A DNA stretch of 49,531 nucleotides from positions 1-49,531 of the forward strand of contig JADBYQ010000111.1 of NCBI GenBank assembly GCA_020402945.1, written 5' to 3'. This document shows positions 33,937-42,536 of this stretch, in pieces. The notes beneath the pieces were generated by a model. That model searched no databases, had not been told where the DNA came from, and saw nothing but the letters and a program-made list of their open reading frames with translations. Both the position numbers and the translations under genes were made by a program. Position 1 is the stretch's first letter; every line of letters begins with the position of its first letter. Source of the DNA: Cytophagales bacterium. Lineage in GTDB: Bacteria; Bacteroidota; Bacteroidia; Cytophagales; Cyclobacteriaceae.

Positions 33937-35064
33937 ATGATTAGAATAGTAGCGTATTTTCACTTGATGATTGTTTGCAGCAATAGCATGTTTGCGCATG
34001 GCGATCAAAAAAAGCAAAATGACTCGACTTTATTGACGATCACGACAGGTATAGAAAAAATTGAACTAGATAATGAAGATCAGCTTTTCGAATTAAATCT
34101 TACCGACATATCTTCTGAAGTTACTCTAGATAATATTGAAGGTGATGGGTCAAATTTTGAACGTCTGGAACTTTCAAATAGAATTATAAGAACAATCAAT
34201 TTTAGAAATATTAAAGCTAAAGTAATACGTCTTGAGAATTGTGTTATTGATGAAATCATTATTGGCGTGGATAGTGAGGTTGATAGCTTATTTTTAAATG
34301 GAAGCGAGATTAAATCACTCGTAATCCGCAACTCCCATATGAATTACGTTTCATTGCAAGAATCCAAGGCTCTAAATCAATTTTTTCTGCAAGGGAAGAT
34401 AGGTTTAAATTCAATTGATTTTCGAAGTTTCAATGTAAAGGACACGGCTTCTTTTATTGATTTTTCAGAGATCGAATCCGTGCCGGGCAAGGATACTATT
34501 TTTCTCTTTTTTGAAGGCGCCAATTTCCGTAAGCTGGAGATGAACTATAAACATTTTTCTTTAGCCTTTCCCGATAATCACAATAATGACCACGTAAGAG
34601 TAACTTACTTAAAACTGTTGGAATTTTTTAACGCAAGTGGTCAGAAGAATAACTACAAAAAGCTTTTTAAAGAATATAAACTTTTTGAAACCGAAGCTGA
34701 GTCAAAAACAATTTGGTCATATCTATTTGGCTATTGGCTTCCAGATTTTTGGTGGGGCTTTGGTCTTGAAAAATATAAAGTTGTTTATAATACCCTTGGG
34801 CTGTATTTAGTGTGTTCATTTATAGCCTTGTTTTTCTTGCGAAAATTGAATGATGCTTATGGTCTAGTTTCGTTGAAAAAGAAACTCCATCCTCTGGGTT
34901 ACACCTATTATTCCTTAGTTTATATGGGCATACTTTTCTTCGGTTTGAAATTTGAAGTATCAAATCTTCAATTTGATAAATATATATCGCTATTTATTTT
35001 AATCACATACACTGCAGGGTTGGTCTGTGTTGCTTACCTGGCAAATCTTGTAATTACAATTTAA
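33937..35064 (+). CDS. Membrane protein with pentapeptide-like repeats
   Basis: The 375-aa protein begins with a signal-like helix. A beta-solenoid-like region (about residues 50-205) of short repeats such as FERLELSNRII, VIRLENCVIDE, VDSLFLNGSEIKSLVIRNS and SIDFRSFNVKD follows, and then three hydrophobic helices (YNTLGLYLVCSFIALFFL, YTYYSLVYMGILFFGL, YISLFILITYTAGLVC). Pentapeptide repeats are sometimes joined to ion-channel domains; the C terminus has the right shape but no selectivity filter is visible. The function is unknown. Confidence 0.6.
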   Translation: MIRIVAYFHLMIVCSNSMFAHGDQKKQNDSTLLTITTGIEKIELDNEDQLFELNLTDISSEVTLDNIEGDGSNFERLELSNRIIRTINFRNIKAKVIRLENCVIDEIIIGVDSEVDSLFLNGSEIKSLVIRNSHMNYVSLQESKALNQFFLQGKIGLNSIDFRSFNVKDTASFIDFSEIESVPGKDTIFLFFEGANFRKLEMNYKHFSLAFPDNHNNDHVRVTYLKLLEFFNASGQKNNYKKLFKEYKLFETEAESKTIWSYLFGYWLPDFWWGFGLEKYKVVYNTLGLYLVCSFIALFFLRKLNDAYGLVSLKKKLHPLGYTYYSLVYMGILFFGLKFEVSNLQFDKYISLFILITYTAGLVCVAYLANLVITI

Positions 35065-35078
35065 ATTTCAATGGATAC

Positions 35079-35870
35079 ATGCTTCAATGGATAATCATTT
35101 TCTTCAGAAGGTCGTTTGGCGAACCTAGTGAGGATGAAAGCGAAAAGGGTGGCGGCTATAAACCGATCATTAAGTTCAGCTTGCTCTTTATTTTTATTGG
35201 ATATGCCTTGCTCTATTTTAGTTTAAAACGGCAACCCTGCGTATTTGACTATACACACGTACCAAAGAAGGGATATACCGAAGCGTCTATTGTGAAAACG
35301 GTAAACCACATGAAGTTGCGTATTCAAAACTACGAACCAGACATACGACCATATGAAGCGGCAAAAAGAAATGTAAATCTCATAACGAAGAAAATATATC
35401 TTACCAACGAAGAGTTTGAAACCATAGGTGAACTAGCCATCAGTGGAATATCAATTAAGGCATTGGTAGTTATGACCGATAAGCTTTTTGATTTCCTCAA
35501 TGTACCTGTTAATAATTATGTGGCAATGGAATTCTTTTGCAACGAGAAAGAGCTAAGCCTTACCATCCAGTTTAAAACGAAAAGAAAAGTATTTAAATCA
35601 ACACTTACAGAAAATTGCGAGACATCCTTTCAATGGCTCTGCTATCAGGCAGCTTTGTTTATTCTTCAAGAAACAGAGCCCAGAGCGTTAATAGCGTACT
35701 ATTACAATATGGAGGAATATGATCAGTGTGTAAAAGCATGCATGGCTGCGCTACCATCCATTAAAAATGTCGAATTAATAAGTGAAATACACGGATATTG
35801 GGCTTTGTCTTTGTCAAGATTAGACACGAATTCCATTGCAGAGGAAGAAATGAAAAAAACTACGACATGA
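35079..35870 (+). CDS. Single-pass membrane protein, N-terminal half of a probable split gene
   Basis: The 263-aa protein has a membrane helix at about residues 31-49 (FSLLFIFIGYALLYF). A 200-residue soluble part follows whose C-terminal third is TPR-like (PRALIAYYYNMEEYDQCVKACMAAL, then SEIHGYWALSLSRLDTNSIAEEE). The frame ends KKTTT at a TGA just after a run of seven A (35853-35859). The -1 frame continues in a natural way as KKNYDMRLQAAIANNPDNKD, so this and the next frame may be one TPR protein of about 540 aa, split by a one-base deletion or read by -1 frameshifting. An ATGA overlap also permits two genes. Confidence 0.6.
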   Translation: MLQWIIIFFRRSFGEPSEDESEKGGGYKPIIKFSLLFIFIGYALLYFSLKRQPCVFDYTHVPKKGYTEASIVKTVNHMKLRIQNYEPDIRPYEAAKRNVNLITKKIYLTNEEFETIGELAISGISIKALVVMTDKLFDFLNVPVNNYVAMEFFCNEKELSLTIQFKTKRKVFKSTLTENCETSFQWLCYQAALFILQETEPRALIAYYYNMEEYDQCVKACMAALPSIKNVELISEIHGYWALSLSRLDTNSIAEEEMKKTTT

Positions 35871-36709
35871 GATTACAAGCTGCAATTGCCAACAACCCAG
35901 ACAACAAAGATTGGAGGCGACTCGCCACTATGACGCCCCTTTCTTATCCCCAGCGTGACTCTTTTTTGACTAGACTTATTTCAAAAGACAAACATTACTA
36001 CCCCCATTATCAAGACAAACTGATCAATTCCATTTATGCTTCTTACTACAATTCTGATACACTCCAGCAATCAAAGAAAATAAAGGAAGATTGCCAACTG
36101 ATTTTGCAAGAAGTGAAAGACTACCCTTCTGACATATTTTACCATAGCGGTAAACGGATGGAAGATTGGGGAAAGGATGGTAATAGAGCTTGGTATGATT
36201 CTGCAATTGTCCAATATCATAAGGCGCTAGACCGGGAGCTGGAAGTAGGCAAAAGTCAAAAAAAGATTTCTGAATACTATAATGCCATTGCTTATACATT
36301 TGAACTAAAGGCATTAAATAAAATTGGTGTAGATCCACTGGCAAAAAGTAACTGCCAGTTAACAACCCACCAGTACGATACCATGCAACTCGACCTTGCA
36401 AAATGCTTTTTCTATGCAAGGCAAAGTGTGTTGGCCAACCCACAAAATCAATGGGGGTGGAGTACTTTAGCTGAGTACTATGGTTTAGAATACCTAGTAA
36501 ACAAAAATGATAATACACTCGATACCTTTTTTAACGCCATTGAGAATGCGTTTACCAACGGGTTACCTGTTGATGATTACGTCAAAGCGCTAAATATTCC
36601 TTATTGTCTACTTACAAAGGAAAGACTTACTGCTAGGTACGCTAAGATGATGAAAGCACCGAAGTTAACCCTGGAAGAGAATAACTTAAAGAAACTAGGA
36701 GCGTTGTAA
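35867..36709 (+). CDS. TPR-like protein, C-terminal half of a probable split gene
   Basis: The 280-aa protein, starting from the ATG at 35867 that overlaps the previous stop, is helical with TPR-like repeats (NRAWYDSAIVQYHKALDRELE, LDLAKCFFYARQSVLANPQN, WGWSTLAEYYGLEYL). It has no signal or membrane segment, so by itself it would be cytoplasmic; joined to the upstream frame it would follow a membrane anchor. It continues helical repeats begun in the upstream frame. Confidence 0.6.
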   Translation: MRLQAAIANNPDNKDWRRLATMTPLSYPQRDSFLTRLISKDKHYYPHYQDKLINSIYASYYNSDTLQQSKKIKEDCQLILQEVKDYPSDIFYHSGKRMEDWGKDGNRAWYDSAIVQYHKALDRELEVGKSQKKISEYYNAIAYTFELKALNKIGVDPLAKSNCQLTTHQYDTMQLDLAKCFFYARQSVLANPQNQWGWSTLAEYYGLEYLVNKNDNTLDTFFNAIENAFTNGLPVDDYVKALNIPYCLLTKERLTARYAKMMKAPKLTLEENNLKKLGAL

Positions 36710-36860
36710 AATTGAATCAAAACCTAACTTATATGAGATTGTAACGCTAAAACCCGTTGATCAGATGCGAAATGTTGAGTGTTGAATTTTCCAACCAACG
36801 AGTTGTTGTCAACCGAAAGCAAGCGCAAAAAGTAAATAGCAAATAGATTAAAAATATTTT

Positions 36861-36874
36861 GGTTTTATAAAACA
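36861..36874. repeat. Palindrome GGTTTTATAAAACA in an operon gap
   Basis: Thirteen bases match the palindrome at 28288. It is followed by AAACGGAGCAAG (36876), a motif that also occurs as AAACGGAGTAGG at 33350 and AAACGGATTAGG at 29331 in other gaps of the run. The 218-bp gap 36710-36927 holds nothing else recognisable. Confidence 0.45.
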
Positions 36875-36927
36875 TAAACGGAGCAAGCCGAAAATCCGAT
36901 GAAGAGTAGGCAAGAAATACTTTCAAA

Positions 36928-38106
36928 ATGACGAAATTTATACTGTTTTTTTTGCTTACGAGTTTCGCAGTCTATGCGCAAGATTCCACTCAGTTCAAGG
37001 CCTTAAAAAATGACTTAGACGAGATTAAGAAATTATTGCAAGACGACAAGGACGAGAAAGATACCATCGGGATATTCACCGTTCACAAGTTTGATGAAAT
37101 TCAAGTATATAACGAAAAGGAAACAGTCGTTGAAAAAATCAGTATTAGTGAGGTGACATTTGATATCAAAGACGGTGTAATTATTGATTTGCAAGTTGTC
37201 ACTACCGATCACCGGATATTTACAAATTTAAGTGCACCTATTGCATTGAGTCGATTTCATCGATGTGATATATTAGGATACTACAATGGAAACGAAACTG
37301 TATATATTCGATCTTGTGACTTTATTAGTTGGAAAAGACACAATACATTTATTCCCGATGATCAACATTTTCGACTTACAAAAAAAAATAGTTCAAAAAT
37401 TCTTTTCAGAGGCGCTGGATTAAATCAAATTTCTGATGTTAGATTTTATTCTGATCTCCTCGGAACGCTGGGCAATGAGGCGAATGGTATTGCGCAAACA
37501 GAAGGGTCAACAAGAATTTTCATCAACAATCTAAATTTTAAGAATACTGGACTTATTTTTTTTAGGTATGGGGGAATTTCCTTCCAAGCTTCAAAGCTTG
37601 ATAGTAAATTTAGTACCACAAAAAATGACTCAAATCTTACGAACCTGAAATTTTTGCAACGAAATTGGCTTAATATTGATTTAACTGCCAATATTTTTAG
37701 CGTATGGCTACAGAATAAATCAAGAAGTTGGGCGTCATTAAATGCAGGCGCGGGAGCAACTCTCACACGGCTTGCTGAGAAAAGTGACACGTTGAGTAGA
37801 ACAGGGAACTACTATTTTCTAGAGGTCTTAGGTGAGTTTAAAGAAATAAGCAATTTCGGAATAGATTTCTCTACACGTTTTTTCTGGTTAACTGTCCCAG
37901 GTGTTGGCGGTAATTTTGGCAAACTGAACCCTCTGATAAAAGTAAGTACAAATATCTATTGGAGTCCACTTGCCAATACCAGAAATAGAGTCTTTCTTCG
38001 AGTTAACTATTTTCAAGATCTTGTTGAAAAAGGTGAGCCGTTTTTTCAATTTCAAGTCGGGTACTCGGTCGTACTTAGCTCGTTGTTAAAAGAAGGGCAA
38101 AAATGA
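36928..38106 (+). CDS. Exported, probably outer-membrane protein of unknown function
   Basis: The 392-aa protein has a signal peptide (FILFFLLTSFAVYAQ) and a short helical or coiled segment (FKALKNDLDEIKKLLQDDKDEK). The C-terminal half is rich in alternating strands with aromatic residues (LGEFKEISNFGIDFSTRFFW, RNRVFLRVNYFQDLVE, FFQFQVGYSVVLSSLL), compatible with a small barrel. No family is recognised. It is the last gene of the long run, set apart by a 218-bp gap, so it may have its own promoter. Confidence 0.6.
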   Translation: MTKFILFFLLTSFAVYAQDSTQFKALKNDLDEIKKLLQDDKDEKDTIGIFTVHKFDEIQVYNEKETVVEKISISEVTFDIKDGVIIDLQVVTTDHRIFTNLSAPIALSRFHRCDILGYYNGNETVYIRSCDFISWKRHNTFIPDDQHFRLTKKNSSKILFRGAGLNQISDVRFYSDLLGTLGNEANGIAQTEGSTRIFINNLNFKNTGLIFFRYGGISFQASKLDSKFSTTKNDSNLTNLKFLQRNWLNIDLTANIFSVWLQNKSRSWASLNAGAGATLTRLAEKSDTLSRTGNYYFLEVLGEFKEISNFGIDFSTRFFWLTVPGVGGNFGKLNPLIKVSTNIYWSPLANTRNRVFLRVNYFQDLVEKGEPFFQFQVGYSVVLSSLLKEGQK

Positions 38107-38481
38107 GCGTGGTTTTTTACAAAGGATGCCGAGCGTGCGGCAATACTCTCGCAATGCTACTCAACCCCGCGATCTTGGTGTCTGGGAAGATTTCTTTAGA
38201 AGCTTGCCCGCCCTTTTTAAATAGTTGCTGTAAACAAAGTAAAAGACAATGCCTACCTTCCGTGGCCCAGGGCAGTGCTAGAGGTAAAGTATTGAACAGA
38301 GAAATGAAAGACAACGAGAATAGAAATTCTTTTGAGGGCAGGCCCTCCGGCTTGTCAGCTCGTAAAGAAGTGAAGGCGGAAGCCCTTGAGAAGGAGGGCG
38401 AAGGCAACTCTATCAAGAGATTTAGAGGATTACAGCTTGATGAGTTTTTTTTTCTATTTTGACGTCAAATAAAAAACATAA
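38107..38481. other. 375-bp stretch without a supported gene, hairpin-rich
   Basis: A 119-aa frame (38103-38462, ATGA overlap with the preceding stop) crosses this stretch, and an antisense frame of similar size also exists. Both have atypical composition (Cys, Ser, Arg and Glu-rich) and no recognisable motif. GC-rich inverted sequences (GAGGGCAGGCCCTC at 38334-38347) and biased composition suggest a dispersed repeat rather than a gene. Confidence 0.4.
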
Positions 38482-39321
38482 TTGAAGGCAACTAAGGAAA
38501 TTATTGAAGACAAAAGCAAACCATTCTTAAGATGGGCAGGTGGTAAAAATTGGTTAATAAAACACCTTCGAGAATCTATGCTCGAATTTGACTTTAAGAA
38601 TTATCATGAACCATTCCTTGGCGGTGGGTCATTATTTCTTTTTCTTAAGCCGCAAAACGATTCGTATTTATCAGACTTAAATCCAGAATTGATTGAAACC
38701 TATATAATGGTGCGAGATAATGTGGAAAGAGTTATTTCAAGAATGGCTAAGTTTAAGAACAACGAAAGGTTCTACTATTCAATTAGAGATCAGGATTCAA
38801 AATCTAGAGTTAATAATGCTGCTAAGTTTATTTATTTAAATCAAACATCATTCAACGGAATTTACAGGGTCAATTTACAAGGCGTTTATAACGTGCCTTA
38901 TGGATTTAGGTCTAAGGAATTTTTGGATGCTACAAACCTTAGACTTGTAAGTGAAGCACTCCAAGGGGTTGAATTAAATGTAAGTGACTTTGCCTCATCG
39001 ATAAAAAAAGTAAAAAAAGGAGATTTGGTATTTCTTGATCCGCCATATACAGTTTCACATAACAATAACGGTTTTATTAAGTATAACCAAAAGCTTTTTT
39101 CTCTTGAGGATCAATATAGACTTGCGGAGTGTGTTAAATTTATTAGAAAAAAAGGAGCTTATTATATTTTAACAAATGCCGCTCATTTTAAGGTTCTTGA
39201 TATTTTTGGCGGGATTGACAAGCATATCGAATTAAGTAGGGTTAGCTTGATTGGTGGAATTAATGCTAAAAGAGATCAAGTCTCAGAGTTTCTGTTTACT
39301 AATGTTCCAAATCTTATTTAA
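38482..39321 (+). CDS. Dam-type DNA adenine methyltransferase
   Basis: The 279-aa protein is a D12-class (alpha) N6-adenine methyltransferase: PFLRWAGGKNWL (SAM-binding start), HEPFLGGGSLFLFLKP, YLSDLNPELIETY, FIYLNQTSFNGIYRVN and catalytic DPPYTVSHNNNGF. The start is TTG at 38482; no ATG lies upstream in frame. No restriction enzyme gene is present nearby. It is followed 9 bp later by a small membrane-protein gene and then a DGQHR-protein gene. The block is visibly more AT-rich than the core genes, a sign of transfer. The recognition site is unknown, though Dam/DpnM relatives methylate GATC. Confidence 0.9.
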   Translation: MKATKEIIEDKSKPFLRWAGGKNWLIKHLRESMLEFDFKNYHEPFLGGGSLFLFLKPQNDSYLSDLNPELIETYIMVRDNVERVISRMAKFKNNERFYYSIRDQDSKSRVNNAAKFIYLNQTSFNGIYRVNLQGVYNVPYGFRSKEFLDATNLRLVSEALQGVELNVSDFASSIKKVKKGDLVFLDPPYTVSHNNNGFIKYNQKLFSLEDQYRLAECVKFIRKKGAYYILTNAAHFKVLDIFGGIDKHIELSRVSLIGGINAKRDQVSEFLFTNVPNLI

Positions 39322-39330
39322 ACTTCTCAA

Positions 39331-39915
39331 ATGGCTATAAACACTGACGAAATAGGCAAGAAAATAATTGATTTTTTCAAATCTCACTTTGGAGAAGCTC
39401 TAATCTATGTACTCATAACAACAGGCGGAAGTCTAATGCCTGTTTGGGGAGGAATTCTATTATTTAAATTGTTTTCCATTAATTCGGATTTTTGGGTATT
39501 TGTTGATCAAGGGCAATTTTACTTGTTTAGTGCCGCTCTATTTACACCAAGTTGCTATCAACTTTACAGAAATAAGAGCACTACTAATTTACTTCATTCG
39601 TTTGTTTTTCTTTCTTCAATATTTCTACTAATTGTTTCAGCTATTTTATTTGCAGGTGTTTCAATCTTTGATTTACCTTTAGACAACAGTGTTAATAGCT
39701 CAAGCTCACCAACTATACCATTTAAAATAAACGATGATTTCTTAAGGTTATCATCATTAGTTTTGTTTGTGTTCTCAATATCAACAGCATTGATTTCTCA
39801 AGCGATTGAAAATAAGGTGCGTTCAGGAGGCCCTGATTCAGTTGAAGTGAGTGATTTGCGGAATGGATATGTCGATGAATTAAGTGATAACTTTGATAAA
39901 CTTGACATAGGATGA
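39331..39915 (+). CDS. Four-helix membrane protein in methyltransferase/DGQHR cassette
   Basis: The 194-aa protein has four hydrophobic helices (about residues 21-46, 52-76, 89-112 and 135-155). Its N terminus is short and soluble (MAINTDEIGKKIIDFFKSHF) and its C terminus is charged. No family is recognised. Its stop overlaps the start of the DGQHR gene (ATGA, 39912-39915), so the two are translationally coupled. A membrane protein encoded between DNA-acting proteins is the shape expected for an effector in an anti-phage cassette, but this is inference. Confidence 0.6.
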   Translation: MAINTDEIGKKIIDFFKSHFGEALIYVLITTGGSLMPVWGGILLFKLFSINSDFWVFVDQGQFYLFSAALFTPSCYQLYRNKSTTNLLHSFVFLSSIFLLIVSAILFAGVSIFDLPLDNSVNSSSSPTIPFKINDDFLRLSSLVLFVFSISTALISQAIENKVRSGGPDSVEVSDLRNGYVDELSDNFDKLDIG

Positions 39916-41066
39916 GTGAAACAAGATATATAGCAGTAAAATGCATAGAGGTTCGACAACCCATTGGAACCTTCTATTTGGCTTCTATTGATTGGAAGGA
40001 CGTAAAAACTATTGCACGAGCTGATATCAGAAGGATTGAAAAGGGGGAAGGTGGGCAAGTTGAAACGTATTTAGGAATTCAAAGGGGGCTTTCTAATAGT
40101 AGGGTTAAAGAAATTGGAAGATACGTAACTAATATCGATGCTACTTTTCCGACTGCTGTCCTTTTACATATTTCTTCACATTCTGTTATTAACGAAGGAA
40201 GTGACCAAGAACAAGAAGTAACTAATATCGAATTCGACAGACAGACCTCAGAAATGAAAATTCGAGAAGGTTTTGACGTTGCAACTATTCTTGATGGGCA
40301 GCACAGACTTGAAGGGTTAAGATTGGGATTTTCGGAGGCTCATCCAAACGCAGATAAGTTTCAATTGAACGTAGCAATCTTTGTTGACCTTGATATGGAC
40401 GACCAATCGATGGTTTTTGCAACAGTTAACAAAGCACAAACAAAAGTAAACAAGTCTCTAGTATATGATCTATTTGCATATGCTAACACAAGAAGTCCGC
40501 AACGGACAGCCCACAGCATTGTACGTCTGCTAAACGAAAAAGACGGTAGCCCTTTCAAAGACATGGTCAAGATTTTAGGAACAGCGGATGATCCAAATAG
40601 AGAGACAATTACTCAATCAACAATAGCGGAATGTTTGATTAAATATATTTCCGCTCAGCCGATGCAGGATCGAGACAAGTTAAAAAGAAAGCAAAGGCCT
40701 AAAAGAGCAGAAGGGGATGAGCAACAAAGATTATTTTTTAGAAATTTATTTATTGACGAGAAAGATGCGGACATTGCGCGAATCGTTTGGAACTTATTTG
40801 ATGCAGTTAAAACGAAATGGCCAGATCATTGGGAAACTACCTTATTAAGTAAGTCAACCGGAGTAATCGCCTTTATGAAATTTCTTAAACCCTCATACCT
40901 GCATCTCGCGTCAAAAATTGGAGATATTGTTTCCAAGAATGATTTCTTAAAACTGATTGAGAAGGTAAATATTAATGGAGCTGATTTTACAAAGGAAAAT
41001 TATTTACCTGGAACTTCAGGGCAGGCTAAGCTCTATAAAGAATTAGTGAAATCATCGGGGCTCTAG
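39912..41066 (+). CDS. DGQHR-domain protein (DndB-like)
   Basis: The 384-aa protein carries the DGQHR signature in ATILDGQHRLEGL (residues 128-132). It also has GIQRGLSNSRVKEIGRYV and the VNKAQTKVNKSLVYDLF stretch typical of the DGQHR/DndB group. DndB regulates DNA phosphorothioation genes; stand-alone DGQHR proteins occur in mobile elements and defence islands with unclear roles. No dndA, C, D or E gene is present, so any link would be to the methyltransferase. It is coupled to the preceding membrane-protein gene. Confidence 0.85.
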   Translation: MSETRYIAVKCIEVRQPIGTFYLASIDWKDVKTIARADIRRIEKGEGGQVETYLGIQRGLSNSRVKEIGRYVTNIDATFPTAVLLHISSHSVINEGSDQEQEVTNIEFDRQTSEMKIREGFDVATILDGQHRLEGLRLGFSEAHPNADKFQLNVAIFVDLDMDDQSMVFATVNKAQTKVNKSLVYDLFAYANTRSPQRTAHSIVRLLNEKDGSPFKDMVKILGTADDPNRETITQSTIAECLIKYISAQPMQDRDKLKRKQRPKRAEGDEQQRLFFRNLFIDEKDADIARIVWNLFDAVKTKWPDHWETTLLSKSTGVIAFMKFLKPSYLHLASKIGDIVSKNDFLKLIEKVNINGADFTKENYLPGTSGQAKLYKELVKSSGL

Positions 41067-41130
41067 AAAGTCCCTTATTGGCGTGCGTTTGCAACGCTGT
41101 TAGCGCGCGTTTGCAACGCGTTGCCCCGCC

Positions 41131-41154
41131 TTGGTTCGTGTCCCCACGAACCAA
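41131..41154. repeat. 10-bp perfect hairpin TTGGTTCGTG / CACGAACCAA
   Basis: A perfect stem with a 4-nt loop TCCC. The left arm TTGGTTCGTG recurs at 42497-42506 after the amidohydrolase gene. It is preceded by two GCGTTTGCAACGC copies (41086-41098 and 41107-41119). No T-run follows, so it is more likely a repeat element than a terminator. Confidence 0.6.
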
Positions 41155-41164
41155 CATTTTAGTG

Positions 41165-41179
41165 ACAACAATTTGTTGT
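41165..41179. promoter_or_regulatory. Perfect 15-bp dyad ACAACAATTTGTTGT
   Basis: Seven-base arms around a single T, 76 bp before the amidohydrolase start. Could be an operator. Confidence 0.35.
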
Positions 41180-41254
41180 GACAGATCTATTTGCTTTATA
41201 CCAGACTGTGTTTACCTTAGACTAAATCTTCTCCAATCATTTAATAGCCAGTTT

Positions 41255-42484
41255 ATGAAGCACCCTATATTTAGTCTGTCTATTTCTTTGTTCCTTTTTT
41301 TCTATTCTGCGGGTTTTTCACAATCGACAAAGAGCTATGCTTTTATCAATGCAAGTCTTTTCAACGGCAAAGAAAATAAAATTTATAGCGGTTCAGTCAT
41401 TTTTACCAAAGGAGGAAAAATTGAACGGGTTGGCAAGAGTGGAGAACCAACGGGCGGCTATGAAGTGATTGATTGCGAAGGTTATTTTCTCATGCCCGGT
41501 TTAATTGATGCCCACTCTCACTTAGATAATCTGGCTGCCGCTAAACGGGCTTTAGAAACTGGCGTAACCACCGTACGAACTGCGGGCGTCTCTGCCTTTC
41601 AAGATGTTGCACTTATGGAACTAAGCAGAACGGGAAAAATTGCGGGCCCTGATGTAGTGCCCGCGGGGGTGTATGTTTCGCCCCAGCTTGAAGAAACGAT
41701 TTTAGCAGATACACGGCTTGGCGTTCTTCTCAATGGAGTTCGTACAGATGACGAGCTGAAGTTGCTTGTAAATGTAAATATTGATAGAGGCGCGAAGGTG
41801 ATAAAAACACGAGGTACAGAGCGAGCTGGCCGTGCTGACACAGATCCACGCGAGCAAGTGTACACAGAGCAACAGATTAGTGTGATTGTACAAGAGGCGA
41901 GAAAACGAAATGTGCCCGTGATGATTCATGCGCATGGCGATGAGGGCGCACGCGCAGCGGTGTTGGCAGGAGCTAAAAGTATTGAGCATGGCACTTTCCT
42001 CTCTGATGAAACCTTAAGGCTTATGAAAGAACGTGGTACTTTTTTAGTGCCTACTTTTATCACGCTGGAAGATCTTACTCAACCCGGTGGCGACTATACA
42101 GGCCCGGTACTAGAATTGCGAGGGAAATTTATGATGCCTCAAGCGGAAAAAGTTTTTAAAAAAGCGTTAGCGTTGGGAGTCAAAATTGCTACAGGGGCCG
42201 ATAACAGCTACACGGCCACCACTACCAGTCGCATTTCGTTAGAGTGTGCCCATTTTGTGCGCATGGGAATGTCTCCCTTTGAAGCTATTCAAGCCGCAAC
42301 GATGACGAATGCCGAGCTGCTTGGCGTAGAGAAAAACACCGGAAAAATTGAAAAAGACTTTGAGGCAGATATGATTTTGGTTCCCGGCAATCCATTGGAA
42401 GAAATTCGCTTTCTTCAAGATGCACTAATGGTGGTCAGCAATGGAAACATAGCGCTGAAAAGAATTCCCTTTGGAAAAAAATAA
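41255..42484 (+). CDS. Exported amidohydrolase-family protein
   Basis: The 409-aa metal-dependent hydrolase has a signal peptide (FSLSISLFLFFYSAGFSQ). Metal ligands are H87 and H89 in LIDAHSHLD, with further conserved VIKTRGTE, VPVMIHAHGDEGA, SIEHGTFLSDE and ATGADNSYTATT. This is the imidazolonepropionase/prolidase-like branch of the amidohydrolase superfamily. The frame is open 59 codons further upstream, through the hairpin region; the ATG at 41255 with a signal peptide is chosen. Substrate is unknown. Confidence 0.85.
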   Translation: MKHPIFSLSISLFLFFYSAGFSQSTKSYAFINASLFNGKENKIYSGSVIFTKGGKIERVGKSGEPTGGYEVIDCEGYFLMPGLIDAHSHLDNLAAAKRALETGVTTVRTAGVSAFQDVALMELSRTGKIAGPDVVPAGVYVSPQLEETILADTRLGVLLNGVRTDDELKLLVNVNIDRGAKVIKTRGTERAGRADTDPREQVYTEQQISVIVQEARKRNVPVMIHAHGDEGARAAVLAGAKSIEHGTFLSDETLRLMKERGTFLVPTFITLEDLTQPGGDYTGPVLELRGKFMMPQAEKVFKKALALGVKIATGADNSYTATTTSRISLECAHFVRMGMSPFEAIQAATMTNAELLGVEKNTGKIEKDFEADMILVPGNPLEEIRFLQDALMVVSNGNIALKRIPFGKK

Positions 42485-42536
42485 CGAATTATTGTCTTGG
42501 TTCGTGCCTTTCGGTGATTGTCGGTCAAAATTAGTT

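Noticed and set aside
36024-36518. 164-aa minus-strand frame
   Set aside because: Shadow of the TPR-like coding region; no motif.
38117-38416. 99-aa minus-strand and 119-aa plus-strand frames
   Set aside because: Mutually overlapping, no motif, inside a hairpin-rich stretch that looks like repeat DNA. The ATGA overlap of the plus-strand frame with the previous stop is not enough alone.
41078-41254. 59-codon N-terminal extension of the amidohydrolase
   Set aside because: It reads through hairpins and repeats, and a proper signal peptide begins at 41255.
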